From Chitinophagales bacterium (GTDB lineage: Bacteria; Bacteroidota; Bacteroidia; Chitinophagales; Chitinophagaceae), in the NCBI GenBank assembly GCA_030832085.1, contig JAURJU010000050.1, positions 310,001 to 374,000 on the forward strand: a stretch of 64,000 nt of DNA, read 5' to 3'. The notes below the pieces were generated by a model that had not been told where the DNA came from, did not search any database, and worked only from the letters and a program-made list of their open reading frames with translations. The position numbers were made by a program, and so were the translations under genes. Every line of letters begins with the position of its first letter. Positions within the stretch are counted from its first letter, which is position 1. Of the stretch, positions 9,783 to 18,156 are shown one piece after another.

Positions 9783-11285
9783 ATGAAAAAAATCATTCTT
9801 TCGCTCATTGCCATGCTGGGAATACTTCCACCTGCACAATCACAGCAGCGTCCAAATGTCATTTTCATTTTGGCAGATGATCTTGGCTATGGTGACCTCA
9901 GCTGCCTTAACCCAGGTTCAAAAATCAGTACGCCTAATATAGACCGGCTTGCAAAGCAGGGAAAAACATTTACTGATGCACATACCCCCGCATCGCTTTG
10001 CACGCCTACACGTTATGGAATCCTGACAGGCCGTTATGGTTGGCGTTCATCATTGAAGAAAGGGGTACTGAAACAATACGACCCACCCCTTATAGAAGAA
10101 GGACGCTTCACTGTCGGAAAACTGTTTCAGGATAATTCCTATGCAACAGCCTGCATAGGAAAATGGCATTTGGGTTGGAATTGGCACTTGAACAACAACA
10201 GCTATTTCAAGGACTCCCTGTATGCAGGCCATGATGGACCGGTAGACCGTTTCAGGATTGAAAAGCAGGTTGACTTTTCACAACCCATTGAAAATGGACC
10301 AACCACCAAAGGCTTCGAGTATTATTTTGGAGACGATGTTCCCAATTATCCTCCTTACTGTTTTTTTGAGAACAACAGAACAGTTGGCATACCCGCTTAC
10401 TACAAACCTGATTCAATGTATGGCCATCCTGGATTGATGGCGAAGGACTGGAGTCTTGAAGCTGTTGTTCCCACCATCACAGCAAGGGCAGTCGATTTCA
10501 TCAGGGAAAAAGCAGGCAATAACAATCCCTTTTTTCTTTATTTTGCCTTGACCTCCCCGCATGTGCCCATCGCACCCAATGCAACATTCAAGGGTACCAG
10601 CAAAGCCGGTCCATACGGGGATTTTGTACAGGAAACTGATTGGGCAGTCGGCGAAATCATGAAAGCCGTTGAAGCATCTGGAATTGATAAAAACACCATT
10701 ATTATTTTTACCAGCGACAACGGGTCTCCTGGTCAGGATGGAGAAAAAATGAGTGGTGCCATGAATGCTGTAATGAAATATGACCATTACCCCAACTACC
10801 CTTTCAGGGGAATGAAAACAGATCTTTGGGAAGGCGGACACCATGTGCCATTCATCGTAAAATGGCCAGGCAAAATAAAAGCCAATTCCAATTCAGCTGT
10901 TACAATTTGTCAGACAGATTTTTTGGCCACCTGTGCATCCATTTTAAACAGTCAAATCCCAGAAAAAGAAGCACAAGATAGCTACAGTATATTGCCTTTG
11001 CTGCTGGATAAAAATGTAGCCAGCTACAACAGACCCTATACGGTGCATCACTCAGGTGAAGGATTTTTTGCGATCAGGAAAGAGGAATGGAAGCTGATCA
11101 TGACAGGCAATTCCGGTGGAGGATTGATTCCAAGCAATGCCGAAACTGTCAACGGCAAAGCAGTACCGGTTCAACTCTATGACCTGAAAAATGATCTCCA
11201 GGAAAAAAACAATCTGTTTCTCAAATATCCTGAAAAAGTAAAAGCATTGCAGCAACTGCTGAAGGAGGCAAAAGCTGGCCAGTAA
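9783..11285 (+). CDS. Cys-type arylsulfatase (CTPTR)
   Basis: The product is 500 residues from the ATG at 9783, where a clean signal peptide begins (MKKIILSLIAMLGILPPAQS); a second ATG lies three codons upstream. It is a type I sulfatase. RPNVIFILADDLGYGD holds the metal-binding Asp pair, and CTPTR (Cys73) is the site converted to formylglycine. GKWHLGW, SPHVPIAP and FTSDNGSPG (metal-binding Asp-Asn) follow. Cys-type sulfatases need a maturase (anSME or FGE), and none is in this window. It hydrolyses sulfate esters on a sugar in the periplasm; the exact linkage is unknown. It is closely similar in motif layout to the sulfatase at 19705-21243, so the two look like paralogs. It ends eight bases before the convergent efflux operon. 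Confidence 0.93.
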   Translation: MKKIILSLIAMLGILPPAQSQQRPNVIFILADDLGYGDLSCLNPGSKISTPNIDRLAKQGKTFTDAHTPASLCTPTRYGILTGRYGWRSSLKKGVLKQYDPPLIEEGRFTVGKLFQDNSYATACIGKWHLGWNWHLNNNSYFKDSLYAGHDGPVDRFRIEKQVDFSQPIENGPTTKGFEYYFGDDVPNYPPYCFFENNRTVGIPAYYKPDSMYGHPGLMAKDWSLEAVVPTITARAVDFIREKAGNNNPFFLYFALTSPHVPIAPNATFKGTSKAGPYGDFVQETDWAVGEIMKAVEASGIDKNTIIIFTSDNGSPGQDGEKMSGAMNAVMKYDHYPNYPFRGMKTDLWEGGHHVPFIVKWPGKIKANSNSAVTICQTDFLATCASILNSQIPEKEAQDSYSILPLLLDKNVASYNRPYTVHHSGEGFFAIRKEEWKLIMTGNSGGGLIPSNAETVNGKAVPVQLYDLKNDLQEKNNLFLKYPEKVKALQQLLKEAKAGQ

Positions 11286-11293
11286 AACAACTA

Positions 11294-12412
11294 TCAGGAC
11301 CGCTTCCTGTAACTCAAGATCGCCCAACCATTGATCAGGATGGCATATCCTGTGATGATGGCCAACTCTCTGGTAACATCAGACAGGCCTGCGCCTTTCA
11401 ATACCACCCTCCGCATCACTTCAATAAAATAAGAAACGGGATTGAAGCGCACAATCCATATGGCCCATTCAGGCATACTGTCTGTACTGGTATACAATCC
11501 ACTCATCAAGACAAAAATCATCATGATGAAAAAGGAAATCAACATGGATTGTTGCTGGGTAGCCGAATAAACAGAAAGCAGAAGACCCATACCAAGGATG
11601 ACCAAAAGATAGATGGCTGCGAAAACATAAATCGTAAGATAACTTCCCAGTGGGATGATGCCATACAATACCCTTGCAATGGTAAAACCAATGGTCATGA
11701 CAATCAATCCAAGCACCCAGAAAGGAATCAGTTTCCCTAAAATGAAATGGTGTTTCTTGATGGGTGAAACATTGATCTGCTCAATGGTACCGATTTCCTT
11801 CTCCCGTACAATATTGATGGACGTGAGGTTGATTCCCACCATGGTCAGCAACAAGACCAGGATGCCGGGCACCATGAAAAACTTGTAATTCATGTCTGGA
11901 TTGAACCAATTCGAATATGTTGTGGCAATGGACAATGGCTTCTGTTGTTTGAATGGAGCAATCCATTCCGTGCGTACCTCTGCATTGAATTGTCTTATCA
12001 AGGTATTCAGGTAGGCGCCCCCAAGGTTGGCCTTCACTCCATTGATGGCATTGACAGACAACATCAAACTGGCCTTGTCTTCCCTGATCAAGGTCCGTTC
12101 AAACTGTGAGGGGATCTGCAGTACAAGATCAGCCTTATCCGTTTCCACCGCCTCTATCGCTGCACTTTGGTCTGTTCCGTATCCAACCAGTTTGAAATAA
12201 CCAGTGGCACGGATGTTTTCAATCAGTCTTCTTGAAAGGGCTGACTTATCGTGATCCGTAACATGCAGGTTGATGTTTTTTATTTCATAATCGGCCGCAT
12301 TCGGAAGAATGATGAGCTGAATAATAGGCATCATGAAGATTAGCTTGATGATGGCGGGATTGCGGATGATCTGCCTGAACTCTTTTTGCAATATGACACG
12401 CAACATCTTCAT
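11294..12412 (-). CDS. ABC-2 type permease (YbhR/YhhJ-like), last gene of efflux operon
   Basis: The product is 372 residues. One N-terminal membrane helix (about 20-42) is followed by a large extracytoplasmic domain (about 45-175). Five further helices follow in the C-terminal half, including the FMVPGILVLLLTMVGINL and VREKEIGTIEQINVSPI segments typical of the ABC2_membrane_3 family. The start overlaps the upstream permease by four bases (ATGA). Together with the second permease, two ATPases, an HlyD protein and a TolC protein it should form a tripartite drug or metabolite exporter spanning both membranes. The substrate is not visible from sequence. The operon ends here, nose to nose with the upstream sulfatase gene. 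Confidence 0.9.
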   Translation of the reverse strand: MKMLRVILQKEFRQIIRNPAIIKLIFMMPIIQLIILPNAADYEIKNINLHVTDHDKSALSRRLIENIRATGYFKLVGYGTDQSAAIEAVETDKADLVLQIPSQFERTLIREDKASLMLSVNAINGVKANLGGAYLNTLIRQFNAEVRTEWIAPFKQQKPLSIATTYSNWFNPDMNYKFFMVPGILVLLLTMVGINLTSINIVREKEIGTIEQINVSPIKKHHFILGKLIPFWVLGLIVMTIGFTIARVLYGIIPLGSYLTIYVFAAIYLLVILGMGLLLSVYSATQQQSMLISFFIMMIFVLMSGLYTSTDSMPEWAIWIVRFNPVSYFIEVMRRVVLKGAGLSDVTRELAIITGYAILINGWAILSYRKRS

Positions 12413-13515
12413 GATAACCTCACTTTAAATTTTTTAATCGCCAATGTCATAAAGAATACAAACATGCCGAAAAGAATCAAGGTTTCTTTCCAAACATGGT
12501 GCAGTCCAACACCCTTGACCATGACAGAACGCACGATGATATAAAACCATTTTGCAGGAACAATGTTGGAGACCGTTCGCAAAGGCAATGGCATGTTTTC
12601 GATGGGAAACATAAATCCGCTCAACATCACCGTAGGTAAGAACATACCCACCAAAGAAATGAACATGGCCGACTGCTGTGAATCGGTTGATGATGAAATG
12701 AAAAGACCCAATGAAAGGGAAACCAGAATGAACAGAATACTCTCTGTAAATAGCAAGGCAAGATTACCTCGAATCGGAACATCCAATACAAAAACGCTCA
12801 ACAGCAGGATAGTGGCAATGTTGAAGATGGAAAGCAACAGATATGGAACAGCCTTTGCCAGAATGATTTTGATGGGCCTGATGGGAGACACCAACATGAT
12901 TTCCATGGTGCCCAACTCTTTTTCGCGCACCACGGTCAAGGCCGTCATCATGGTACATACCAGCAACAAAACCATCGCCATCACACCGGGAACAAAATTG
13001 TATGCCCCCTTCAATTGCGGGTTGTACATCATCCTTGTTTCCGTTACAATGGTATAAGGGATAACCCTTTCGCCCGAAGCCTCTTTTTCAAAATCTCCGA
13101 TCACTGCCTGTGCATAGTTGACGAGGGTGTTGGCAACATTGGGATCACTGGCATCGGCAATGATCTGCAACTGGCTGCCATCGGTCATCTTCAGGTCATT
13201 TCCGAATTGCTGGGGAATCACCAACCCAATCCTGATCTTTCCTTTGCGAAAAGCTCCTTCGATTTCATCTATTGAATGGTAATTGCCGACACATTCAAAA
13301 TATTGGCTCGCATCCATCCTGTTGATGAGCTTTTGCGATTGGTCATCCTTGGCCAGGTCTATTACCGCAAATTTGGAATTCTTCACCTCATTGGTCAAGG
13401 CAAAACCGAAAATCAGGATCTGCACCATGGGCATGCCAATCAGGATGAACAGCGTCCTGCTGTCACGCATGATGTGAATGAATTCTTTCTTTACAAAATT
13501 GATGAATTGTTTCAT
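12409..13515 (-). CDS. ABC-2 type permease (YbhS-like)
   Basis: The product is 368 residues from the ATG at 13515 (MKQFINFVKKEFIHIMRDSR). The frame is open for 17 more codons upstream, but that extension runs into the ATPase gene and adds no recognisable sequence. The topology is as for its partner: one helix, a periplasmic domain of about 150 residues, then a block of helices with FVPGVMAMVLLLVCTMM and VREKELGTMEIMLVSPI. The two permeases probably form a heterodimeric channel. The gene lies four bases after the ATPase gene and overlaps the second permease gene. Confidence 0.9.
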   Translation of the reverse strand: MKQFINFVKKEFIHIMRDSRTLFILIGMPMVQILIFGFALTNEVKNSKFAVIDLAKDDQSQKLINRMDASQYFECVGNYHSIDEIEGAFRKGKIRIGLVIPQQFGNDLKMTDGSQLQIIADASDPNVANTLVNYAQAVIGDFEKEASGERVIPYTIVTETRMMYNPQLKGAYNFVPGVMAMVLLLVCTMMTALTVVREKELGTMEIMLVSPIRPIKIILAKAVPYLLLSIFNIATILLLSVFVLDVPIRGNLALLFTESILFILVSLSLGLFISSSTDSQQSAMFISLVGMFLPTVMLSGFMFPIENMPLPLRTVSNIVPAKWFYIIVRSVMVKGVGLHHVWKETLILFGMFVFFMTLAIKKFKVRLS

Positions 13516-13519
13516 GTAA

Positions 13520-14263
13520 TCAGTTGTCACTTCTTTTTGCCTTGCGTGCCAGTTGAAGAAAAACATCGTTCATGCTGTCTGCGCCATAGGTCGCTTTCAT
13601 TTGCGTTGGTGTATCCAATGCTTCGATTCTTCCGTCTACCATGATCGACACACGGTTGCAATACTCCGCTTCATCCATGTAATGCGTTGTCACAAATGTT
13701 GTAATGCCCGCATCGCCTGCCTTATAAATGAGGTTCCAGAATTCCCTTCGGGTGATGGGATCTACACCACCAGTAGGCTCATCCAAAAAAACAATGCTGG
13801 GGTCATGAAATATGGCAACAGAAAATGCCAGCTTCTGTTTCCATCCCAGCGGCAAATTGCTGACCAGGGTATTGCGTTCTGCCACCAGTTCAAGTTCTCG
13901 CAAAATGAAATCAGCTTTATCTCTTATCTGTTTTTTCCCCATGCCATAAATGCCTGCATAGAATTGAATGTTCTCGTACACAGTCAAATCATCATACAAT
14001 GAAAACTTTTGGCTCATGTAACCAATGGTCTTTTTGATTTTTTCATTCTGGCTGAAAACGTCAAAACCCGCTACAGTAGCCTTTCCAGCAGTAGGAAGCG
14101 ACAAGCCACAGAACATCCGCATAGCTGTGGTCTTGCCGGCACCATTGGCGCCCAGGAACCCAAATATTTCACCTTTGGATACCTCAAATGAAATTTGATC
14201 TACCGCTGTGAAATCCCCAAATTTCTTGGTAAGCCCTTCTGCTGTGATGACTTTATCCGACAT
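13520..14263 (-). CDS. ABC transporter ATP-binding protein with a degenerate signature loop
   Basis: The product is 247 residues. Walker A is GANGAGKTT, Walker B is IVFLDEPTGGVD and the H-loop segment is FVTTHYMDEAEYC. The ABC signature is degenerate: PLGWKQ stands where LSGGxKQ is expected. The same kind of degenerate loop occurs in the second half of fused YbhF-type ATPases, so this gene corresponds to one half of a split YbhF. The start overlaps the end of the upstream ATPase by 11 bases. It powers the exporter formed with the two ABC-2 permeases encoded downstream. Confidence 0.92.
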   Translation of the reverse strand: MSDKVITAEGLTKKFGDFTAVDQISFEVSKGEIFGFLGANGAGKTTAMRMFCGLSLPTAGKATVAGFDVFSQNEKIKKTIGYMSQKFSLYDDLTVYENIQFYAGIYGMGKKQIRDKADFILRELELVAERNTLVSNLPLGWKQKLAFSVAIFHDPSIVFLDEPTGGVDPITRREFWNLIYKAGDAGITTFVTTHYMDEAEYCNRVSIMVDGRIEALDTPTQMKATYGADSMNDVFLQLARKAKRSDN

Positions 14264-15155
14264 GTGATTTCATTAAAGCGATGAAACAATCTTCGATATC
14301 CACTGCTGCTTCCTCCACTTCAATCCCGTCCGGGATATTGAGCTGCTGCACATTTTTCTTCAAAACCACATGGTGTTTTTCTCCGAAAGGATAAGCATCC
14401 TCAACCCCTTCCATGTTTTTAAACAATTCCAGTGTTTTCAACATTTGATTGCTCCTGACGGCAAGGATTTTCTTTCCGAAGGAAGCCCGCAAACCCTCAG
14501 GGGTATTCACCTGCATGATATTGCCCGTTTGAATCAATCCGACACGGTCACACAACGAAGCCTCATCCATATAGGGTGTTGACACCAGAATCGTAATCCC
14601 TTCATTGCGCAATGAACGCAGGAGTTCCCAAAATTCCTTTCTCGACACTGCATCAACACCGGTGGTGGGTTCATCAAGGAAAAGCGCCTTGGGCTTGTGT
14701 ATCAACGCACAGCTCAATGCCAGTTTCTGCTTCATGCCACCAGAGAGCTTGCCTGCGCGCACATGCTTAAAAGGTTCTATCTGTTGGTAGACATCTTTGA
14801 TCAGGTGATAGTTTTCCTTCACCGTGGTATTGAAAATATTGGCGAAAAAATTCAGGTTTTCTTCAACAGTAAGGTCTGTATAGAGAGAAAACCTTCCGGG
14901 CATATAACCCACTTCCTGCCTGATTTTCAGAAAATCCTTGACCACGTCCAATCCATTTACACTGGCTGTACCACTGTCTGGAAGGATCAGGGTGGTGAGG
15001 ATCCGAAACAGGGTTGTTTTACCTGCCCCATCCGGTCCAATCAATCCAAACAACTCGCCCTGGGGCACATCAAAACTGATGCCCTTGAGTGCAGGCACCT
15101 TGGTTTTTTTGATGGCATAAGCCTTTTCAATATGGTCTACAACGATTGCCTTCAT
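14253..15155 (-). CDS. ABC transporter ATP-binding protein (canonical site)
   Basis: The product is 300 residues. Walker A is GPDGAGKTT, the signature is LSGGMKQKL, Walker B is ALFLDEPTTGVD and a switch histidine-region TPYMDEASLC follows. The C-terminal 70 residues form the extra domain common in drug-export ATPases of the DrrA/YbhF kind. It corresponds to the first half of YbhF, paired with the degenerate ATPase encoded next. One base separates its start from the stop of the HlyD gene. Confidence 0.92.
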   Translation of the reverse strand: MKAIVVDHIEKAYAIKKTKVPALKGISFDVPQGELFGLIGPDGAGKTTLFRILTTLILPDSGTASVNGLDVVKDFLKIRQEVGYMPGRFSLYTDLTVEENLNFFANIFNTTVKENYHLIKDVYQQIEPFKHVRAGKLSGGMKQKLALSCALIHKPKALFLDEPTTGVDAVSRKEFWELLRSLRNEGITILVSTPYMDEASLCDRVGLIQTGNIMQVNTPEGLRASFGKKILAVRSNQMLKTLELFKNMEGVEDAYPFGEKHHVVLKKNVQQLNIPDGIEVEEAAVDIEDCFIALMKSHVG

Positions 15156-15156
15156 G

Positions 15157-16095
15157 TTAGAATTTGATCTCCCCGTACATGCCTATTTTGAGCAGCCCGT
15201 TGTTCTTTGTTTTGACCTTGATGGCATAGACCAAATTGGCCCTTTCGTCCTTGGTCTGAATGGTCTTTGGTGTGAATTCTGCCTTTGGAGAAATCCAGGT
15301 GATGACTCCTGCGTATTCATTGTAAGCGTCAGCCCCTTTGTCTACGAACAGTTTCACAGCCTGGCCGGTTTTGATGAGGGAAAGCTGCTCCCCTGTTACA
15401 TAAGCCCTCAAGGTCATTTCACTGAGGTCTGCTATTTTATACAATGGTTTTCCTGCCACGGCCATCTCACCTGCATCCGCATAGGTAGTGATGACAGTAC
15501 CAGCAATCGGGTTCACCAGGGAGGATCGGGACACCATGTCTTCCAGCTGTGCAGCCTTTTTTTGCAAAGGCGCTGACTCACTCAGGATGGCCCTGTTCTG
15601 GCTGGCGTTGTTGGCGCGCTGGACCGCAATCTGTTGCTGGGTCACGTTCATCTGCTGCTGCAGCGTTTCCCTTTGGTAGCGAATATCATCCAGCTGCTTT
15701 GTCGTGGCAGCATCACTCTTGAGCAGTTTCTCTGTGCGTGCCATTTCCTTGTCAAGGTTTTTCAATTGAATGGACTGCACTTGCAACTGCTCATTCAATA
15801 ATTTTATTTGAGGACCCACATCAGTTGTTTTCTTTCCCAACGCATCAATGCTGGCCATCACCTGGTCTTTTTGAAGGCCAAGGTTTACGTCATCAATCTT
15901 TCCCACCACTTGTGCGGCAGCAAGCGAGTCGCCTTCGTTGATGTTCAATGCAATGATTCTACCGCTGACCTCTGAAGATACCAAGACCTCATCGGCTTCA
16001 AAAGTACCCTGTGCATCAAATTCACTGGCTCCGTTGTTGCAGGCCATCAGTGATGTTGCCATTGCTATTGCAATCCATTGTTTCATACTTTTCAT
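15157..16095 (-). CDS. HlyD/YbhG-type membrane fusion lipoprotein
   Basis: The product is 312 residues. The N-terminus has a lipobox (LMACN), so the protein is probably anchored as a periplasmic lipoprotein. A barrel-sandwich half-motif (VSSEVSGRIIALNINEGDSL) comes first, then a long alpha-helical hairpin rich in Gln, Lys and Leu (about 75-185). The second half of the lipoyl/barrel region (SLVNPIAGTVITTYADAGE) and a beta-barrel domain follow. It bridges the ABC permeases in the inner membrane to the TolC-like channel encoded just upstream. Confidence 0.92.
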   Translation of the reverse strand: MKSMKQWIAIAMATSLMACNNGASEFDAQGTFEADEVLVSSEVSGRIIALNINEGDSLAAAQVVGKIDDVNLGLQKDQVMASIDALGKKTTDVGPQIKLLNEQLQVQSIQLKNLDKEMARTEKLLKSDAATTKQLDDIRYQRETLQQQMNVTQQQIAVQRANNASQNRAILSESAPLQKKAAQLEDMVSRSSLVNPIAGTVITTYADAGEMAVAGKPLYKIADLSEMTLRAYVTGEQLSLIKTGQAVKLFVDKGADAYNEYAGVITWISPKAEFTPKTIQTKDERANLVYAIKVKTKNNGLLKIGMYGEIKF

Positions 16096-16104
16096 GTTGT
16101 TTGA

Positions 16105-17373
16105 CTATTTTTTTCCTGTGATAAGTTTTAATTGTATTTCTGCCTGAACCAGCTGTATCTCATGTGCCGTAAGCGTTTGGCGGGATTGGTCTTCTGCATT
16201 GACCTCCCTCAAATAATCGTTGGAAGTAATTACCCCTGCTTCCAATTGTGCAGCAGCAGCGGTTTTCACTGATTCACGCAATACGATGATTTCCCTGTCA
16301 GTCATCATCAATTTTTTCAATTTTGAAATCTCGATCAGCTGCTGGGTTACCTGTGCACTCGAATTTTTCAGGAAGGTTTCTTCCTGAAGTTTGATAGATT
16401 TTAACGCAATGGCTGCCATCTGTTTTTCGTTGGCCGAAGTATAGAGGTTTCCAATCATCCAATTGAAACGAATACCACCAATCCCATACCAGTCAAATGT
16501 ATTCTGCAACATGTTCAAGCCTGGCCTTCCATATCCGCCTTGTACAAAGGCACTTGCCTTGGGAGATCCCTTGGAGCGGATCAGGTCATACTGTTTTCCC
16601 TGCAATGCAATTTGTGACTTGAACAATTCCATTTCAGGACGAAGCATGAAAGAAGGATCAACCTCCCCCAAGACAGGGATTTCCAGTTGGCAGTTTTCGT
16701 TCAACACGGTATCCGTCAATACTCCCAAGACCTGCAACATGCCCATCCTTGAAGCCTGCAACTCGATCTTCCTTTGTTCAGTCTTCAAATCCTCGGCTTT
16801 CAATACATTGAGAGACGAACGGAAGGCTATACCGCCATCCAATTGGGCAGTTACTTTTTTTATGCCATTGCCGATGTCTGTCTTCACCATTTCTATCTGT
16901 GCAATCATGGCATCCATGTACAAGATGGAGCAATACAATTGGTTGACCCTTTCTCTCAACTTGAACATTTCCACTTCAAGGCGCTTGTCTTCGACTGAAG
17001 ATTGTAGCCTGGCCACTTCAGTTTGGTTTCTGATCATGCCACCATCATAGATCAACTGATTGATATCAAGGTTGATCTTGTACTGATCTTTTGACAAAGG
17101 CTCTACCTTGAAAGGCGCATTGGGGATATTGATTTTTGTAACATCGGACTGATACGTACCCTGTGCGCCAGCAGTCAGTTGTGGTAAATACCCCTTTGAG
17201 AGGTTTGAGACGGTCAACATCCCTGTTTTCTCAATCAGCCCACGCTGTTTGATCAGGGGATAATTTTCTCTTGCCCTGGATTCAGCAACAGAAAGACTAA
17301 ATACCTGTGCACCTGCAGTGGCAATACTAAACACTGACATAAAAACAATAACGATGCTTTTCATTTTTCTCAT
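16105..17373 (-). CDS. TolC-family outer membrane efflux protein
   Basis: The product is 422 residues from the ATG at 17373; a TTG two codons earlier overlaps the TetR stop. It has a signal peptide (cleavage after AGAQ) and two OEP repeats of long amphipathic helices, with SVAESRARENYPLIKQ at the start of the first. Conserved elements include LDINQLIYDGGMI and ASAFVQGGYGRPG. It forms the outer membrane exit duct for the exporter. It starts right after the TetR gene, in the same transcript. Confidence 0.92.
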   Translation of the reverse strand: MRKMKSIVIVFMSVFSIATAGAQVFSLSVAESRARENYPLIKQRGLIEKTGMLTVSNLSKGYLPQLTAGAQGTYQSDVTKINIPNAPFKVEPLSKDQYKINLDINQLIYDGGMIRNQTEVARLQSSVEDKRLEVEMFKLRERVNQLYCSILYMDAMIAQIEMVKTDIGNGIKKVTAQLDGGIAFRSSLNVLKAEDLKTEQRKIELQASRMGMLQVLGVLTDTVLNENCQLEIPVLGEVDPSFMLRPEMELFKSQIALQGKQYDLIRSKGSPKASAFVQGGYGRPGLNMLQNTFDWYGIGGIRFNWMIGNLYTSANEKQMAAIALKSIKLQEETFLKNSSAQVTQQLIEISKLKKLMMTDREIIVLRESVKTAAAAQLEAGVITSNDYLREVNAEDQSRQTLTAHEIQLVQAEIQLKLITGKK

Positions 17374-17375
17374 TT

Positions 17376-17999
17376 TCAATTTTTTCTGATGGAACCGATG
17401 ATCAGATCTGCAATGGATTGCTTACGCTCTTCGATGGCGGAGTCAAACTCCTTTTCCGTCAAGCCCAGTCCCATCTTCATCATGGGTTTGGCCATGGCAG
17501 GATAAATGCAAAGGCTCAATATGTTCATGATGATTTGTTCTGGCTTCACGTTGTTGATATGCCCCAAATTGATTTCATCTTGGACCAATTTCTTGAACCG
17601 CGTAAACTCTGGTTTTTTTGCTTTTAGTGAAAATATTTTTTTCATAAAGCCTTCTGCATTTCTGTTGGATTCTCCAATGATGAACAAAGGGAAATGTGGA
17701 TTCTCTGTTGCCATGGTCAGATAGGCTCCACACAATAAATGGATCATCTCGAACAATGTTTTGTCGGCATTCAGGATTCCATTCAACTTTTCAAAAAAAT
17801 GCTGGGCAGCCTGGGTGAATACTGTTTCAAACAGCTGGTCTTTGGACCTGAAATAATAGTGAAGCATGGCCTTGTTGATGCCTGCTGCATCGGCAATCTC
17901 CTGCATCTTTGCTCCGTCCCTGCCTTTTTCCCTGAACACCTCTCCGGCAGCGGCAAGGATTTTTGCTTCAGTATCCTGTATGACAGCTGATTTAACCAT
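17376..17999 (-). CDS. TetR/AcrR-family regulator of the efflux operon
   Basis: The product is 207 residues from the ATG at 17999. The open frame continues eight codons upstream, but those codons lie inside the palindromic operator and just below the -7 element, so the shorter start is much better. The N-terminal helix-turn-helix (about 10-55) contains ILAAAGEVFREKGRDG and MLHYYFRSKDQLF, the standard TetR pattern; the C-terminal ligand domain is variable. It is the first gene of a seven-gene operon and probably represses its own promoter until a toxic ligand binds. The ligand is not predictable. Confidence 0.93.
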   Translation of the reverse strand: MVKSAVIQDTEAKILAAAGEVFREKGRDGAKMQEIADAAGINKAMLHYYFRSKDQLFETVFTQAAQHFFEKLNGILNADKTLFEMIHLLCGAYLTMATENPHFPLFIIGESNRNAEGFMKKIFSLKAKKPEFTRFKKLVQDEINLGHINNVKPEQIIMNILSLCIYPAMAKPMMKMGLGLTEKEFDSAIEERKQSIADLIIGSIRKN

Positions 18000-18004
18000 T
18001 AAGT

Positions 18005-18020
18005 TTAACCATTTGGTTAA
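18005..18020. promoter_or_regulatory. Palindromic operator TTAACC-N4-GGTTAA for the TetR regulator
   Basis: A perfect inverted repeat of six bases with a four-base centre lies between the -7 element and the TetR start codon. Its size and position fit a TetR-family autoregulatory site, where bound protein would block initiation. This is inferred from position and symmetry. Confidence 0.7.
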
Positions 18021-18051
18021 CAAAATTAAACTAAAATTCTCTTCACACCAA
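18021..18051 (-). promoter_or_regulatory. Promoter of the TetR-efflux operon (TTG-N20-TAATTTTG)
   Basis: On the minus strand, TTG (18049-18051), a 20-base spacer and TAATTTTG (18021-18028) match the Bacteroidota consensus TTG/TAnnTTTG exactly. The predicted transcription start falls near 18014, inside the palindrome, which gives a leader of about 15 bases to the ATG at 17999. Confidence 0.65.
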
Positions 18052-18140
18052 AAGATTCAGCTGAGGGAACTGGATGAAGCAATGAAATGAAGAAATGGTA
18101 TGGTTTTCCAGCAACCAAATTGATGAAAATGCCAGCGATG

Positions 18141-18156
18141 TTGGCCTAATGGCCAA
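18141..18156. repeat. Inverted repeat TTGGCC-TAAT-GGCCAA at the end of a sulfatase gene
   Basis: A perfect 6-4-6 palindrome spans the stop codon of the sulfatase at 18146. It could be a weak transcription terminator or mRNA end hairpin, but no T-run follows on the minus strand, so it is recorded as a repeat only. Confidence 0.4.
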
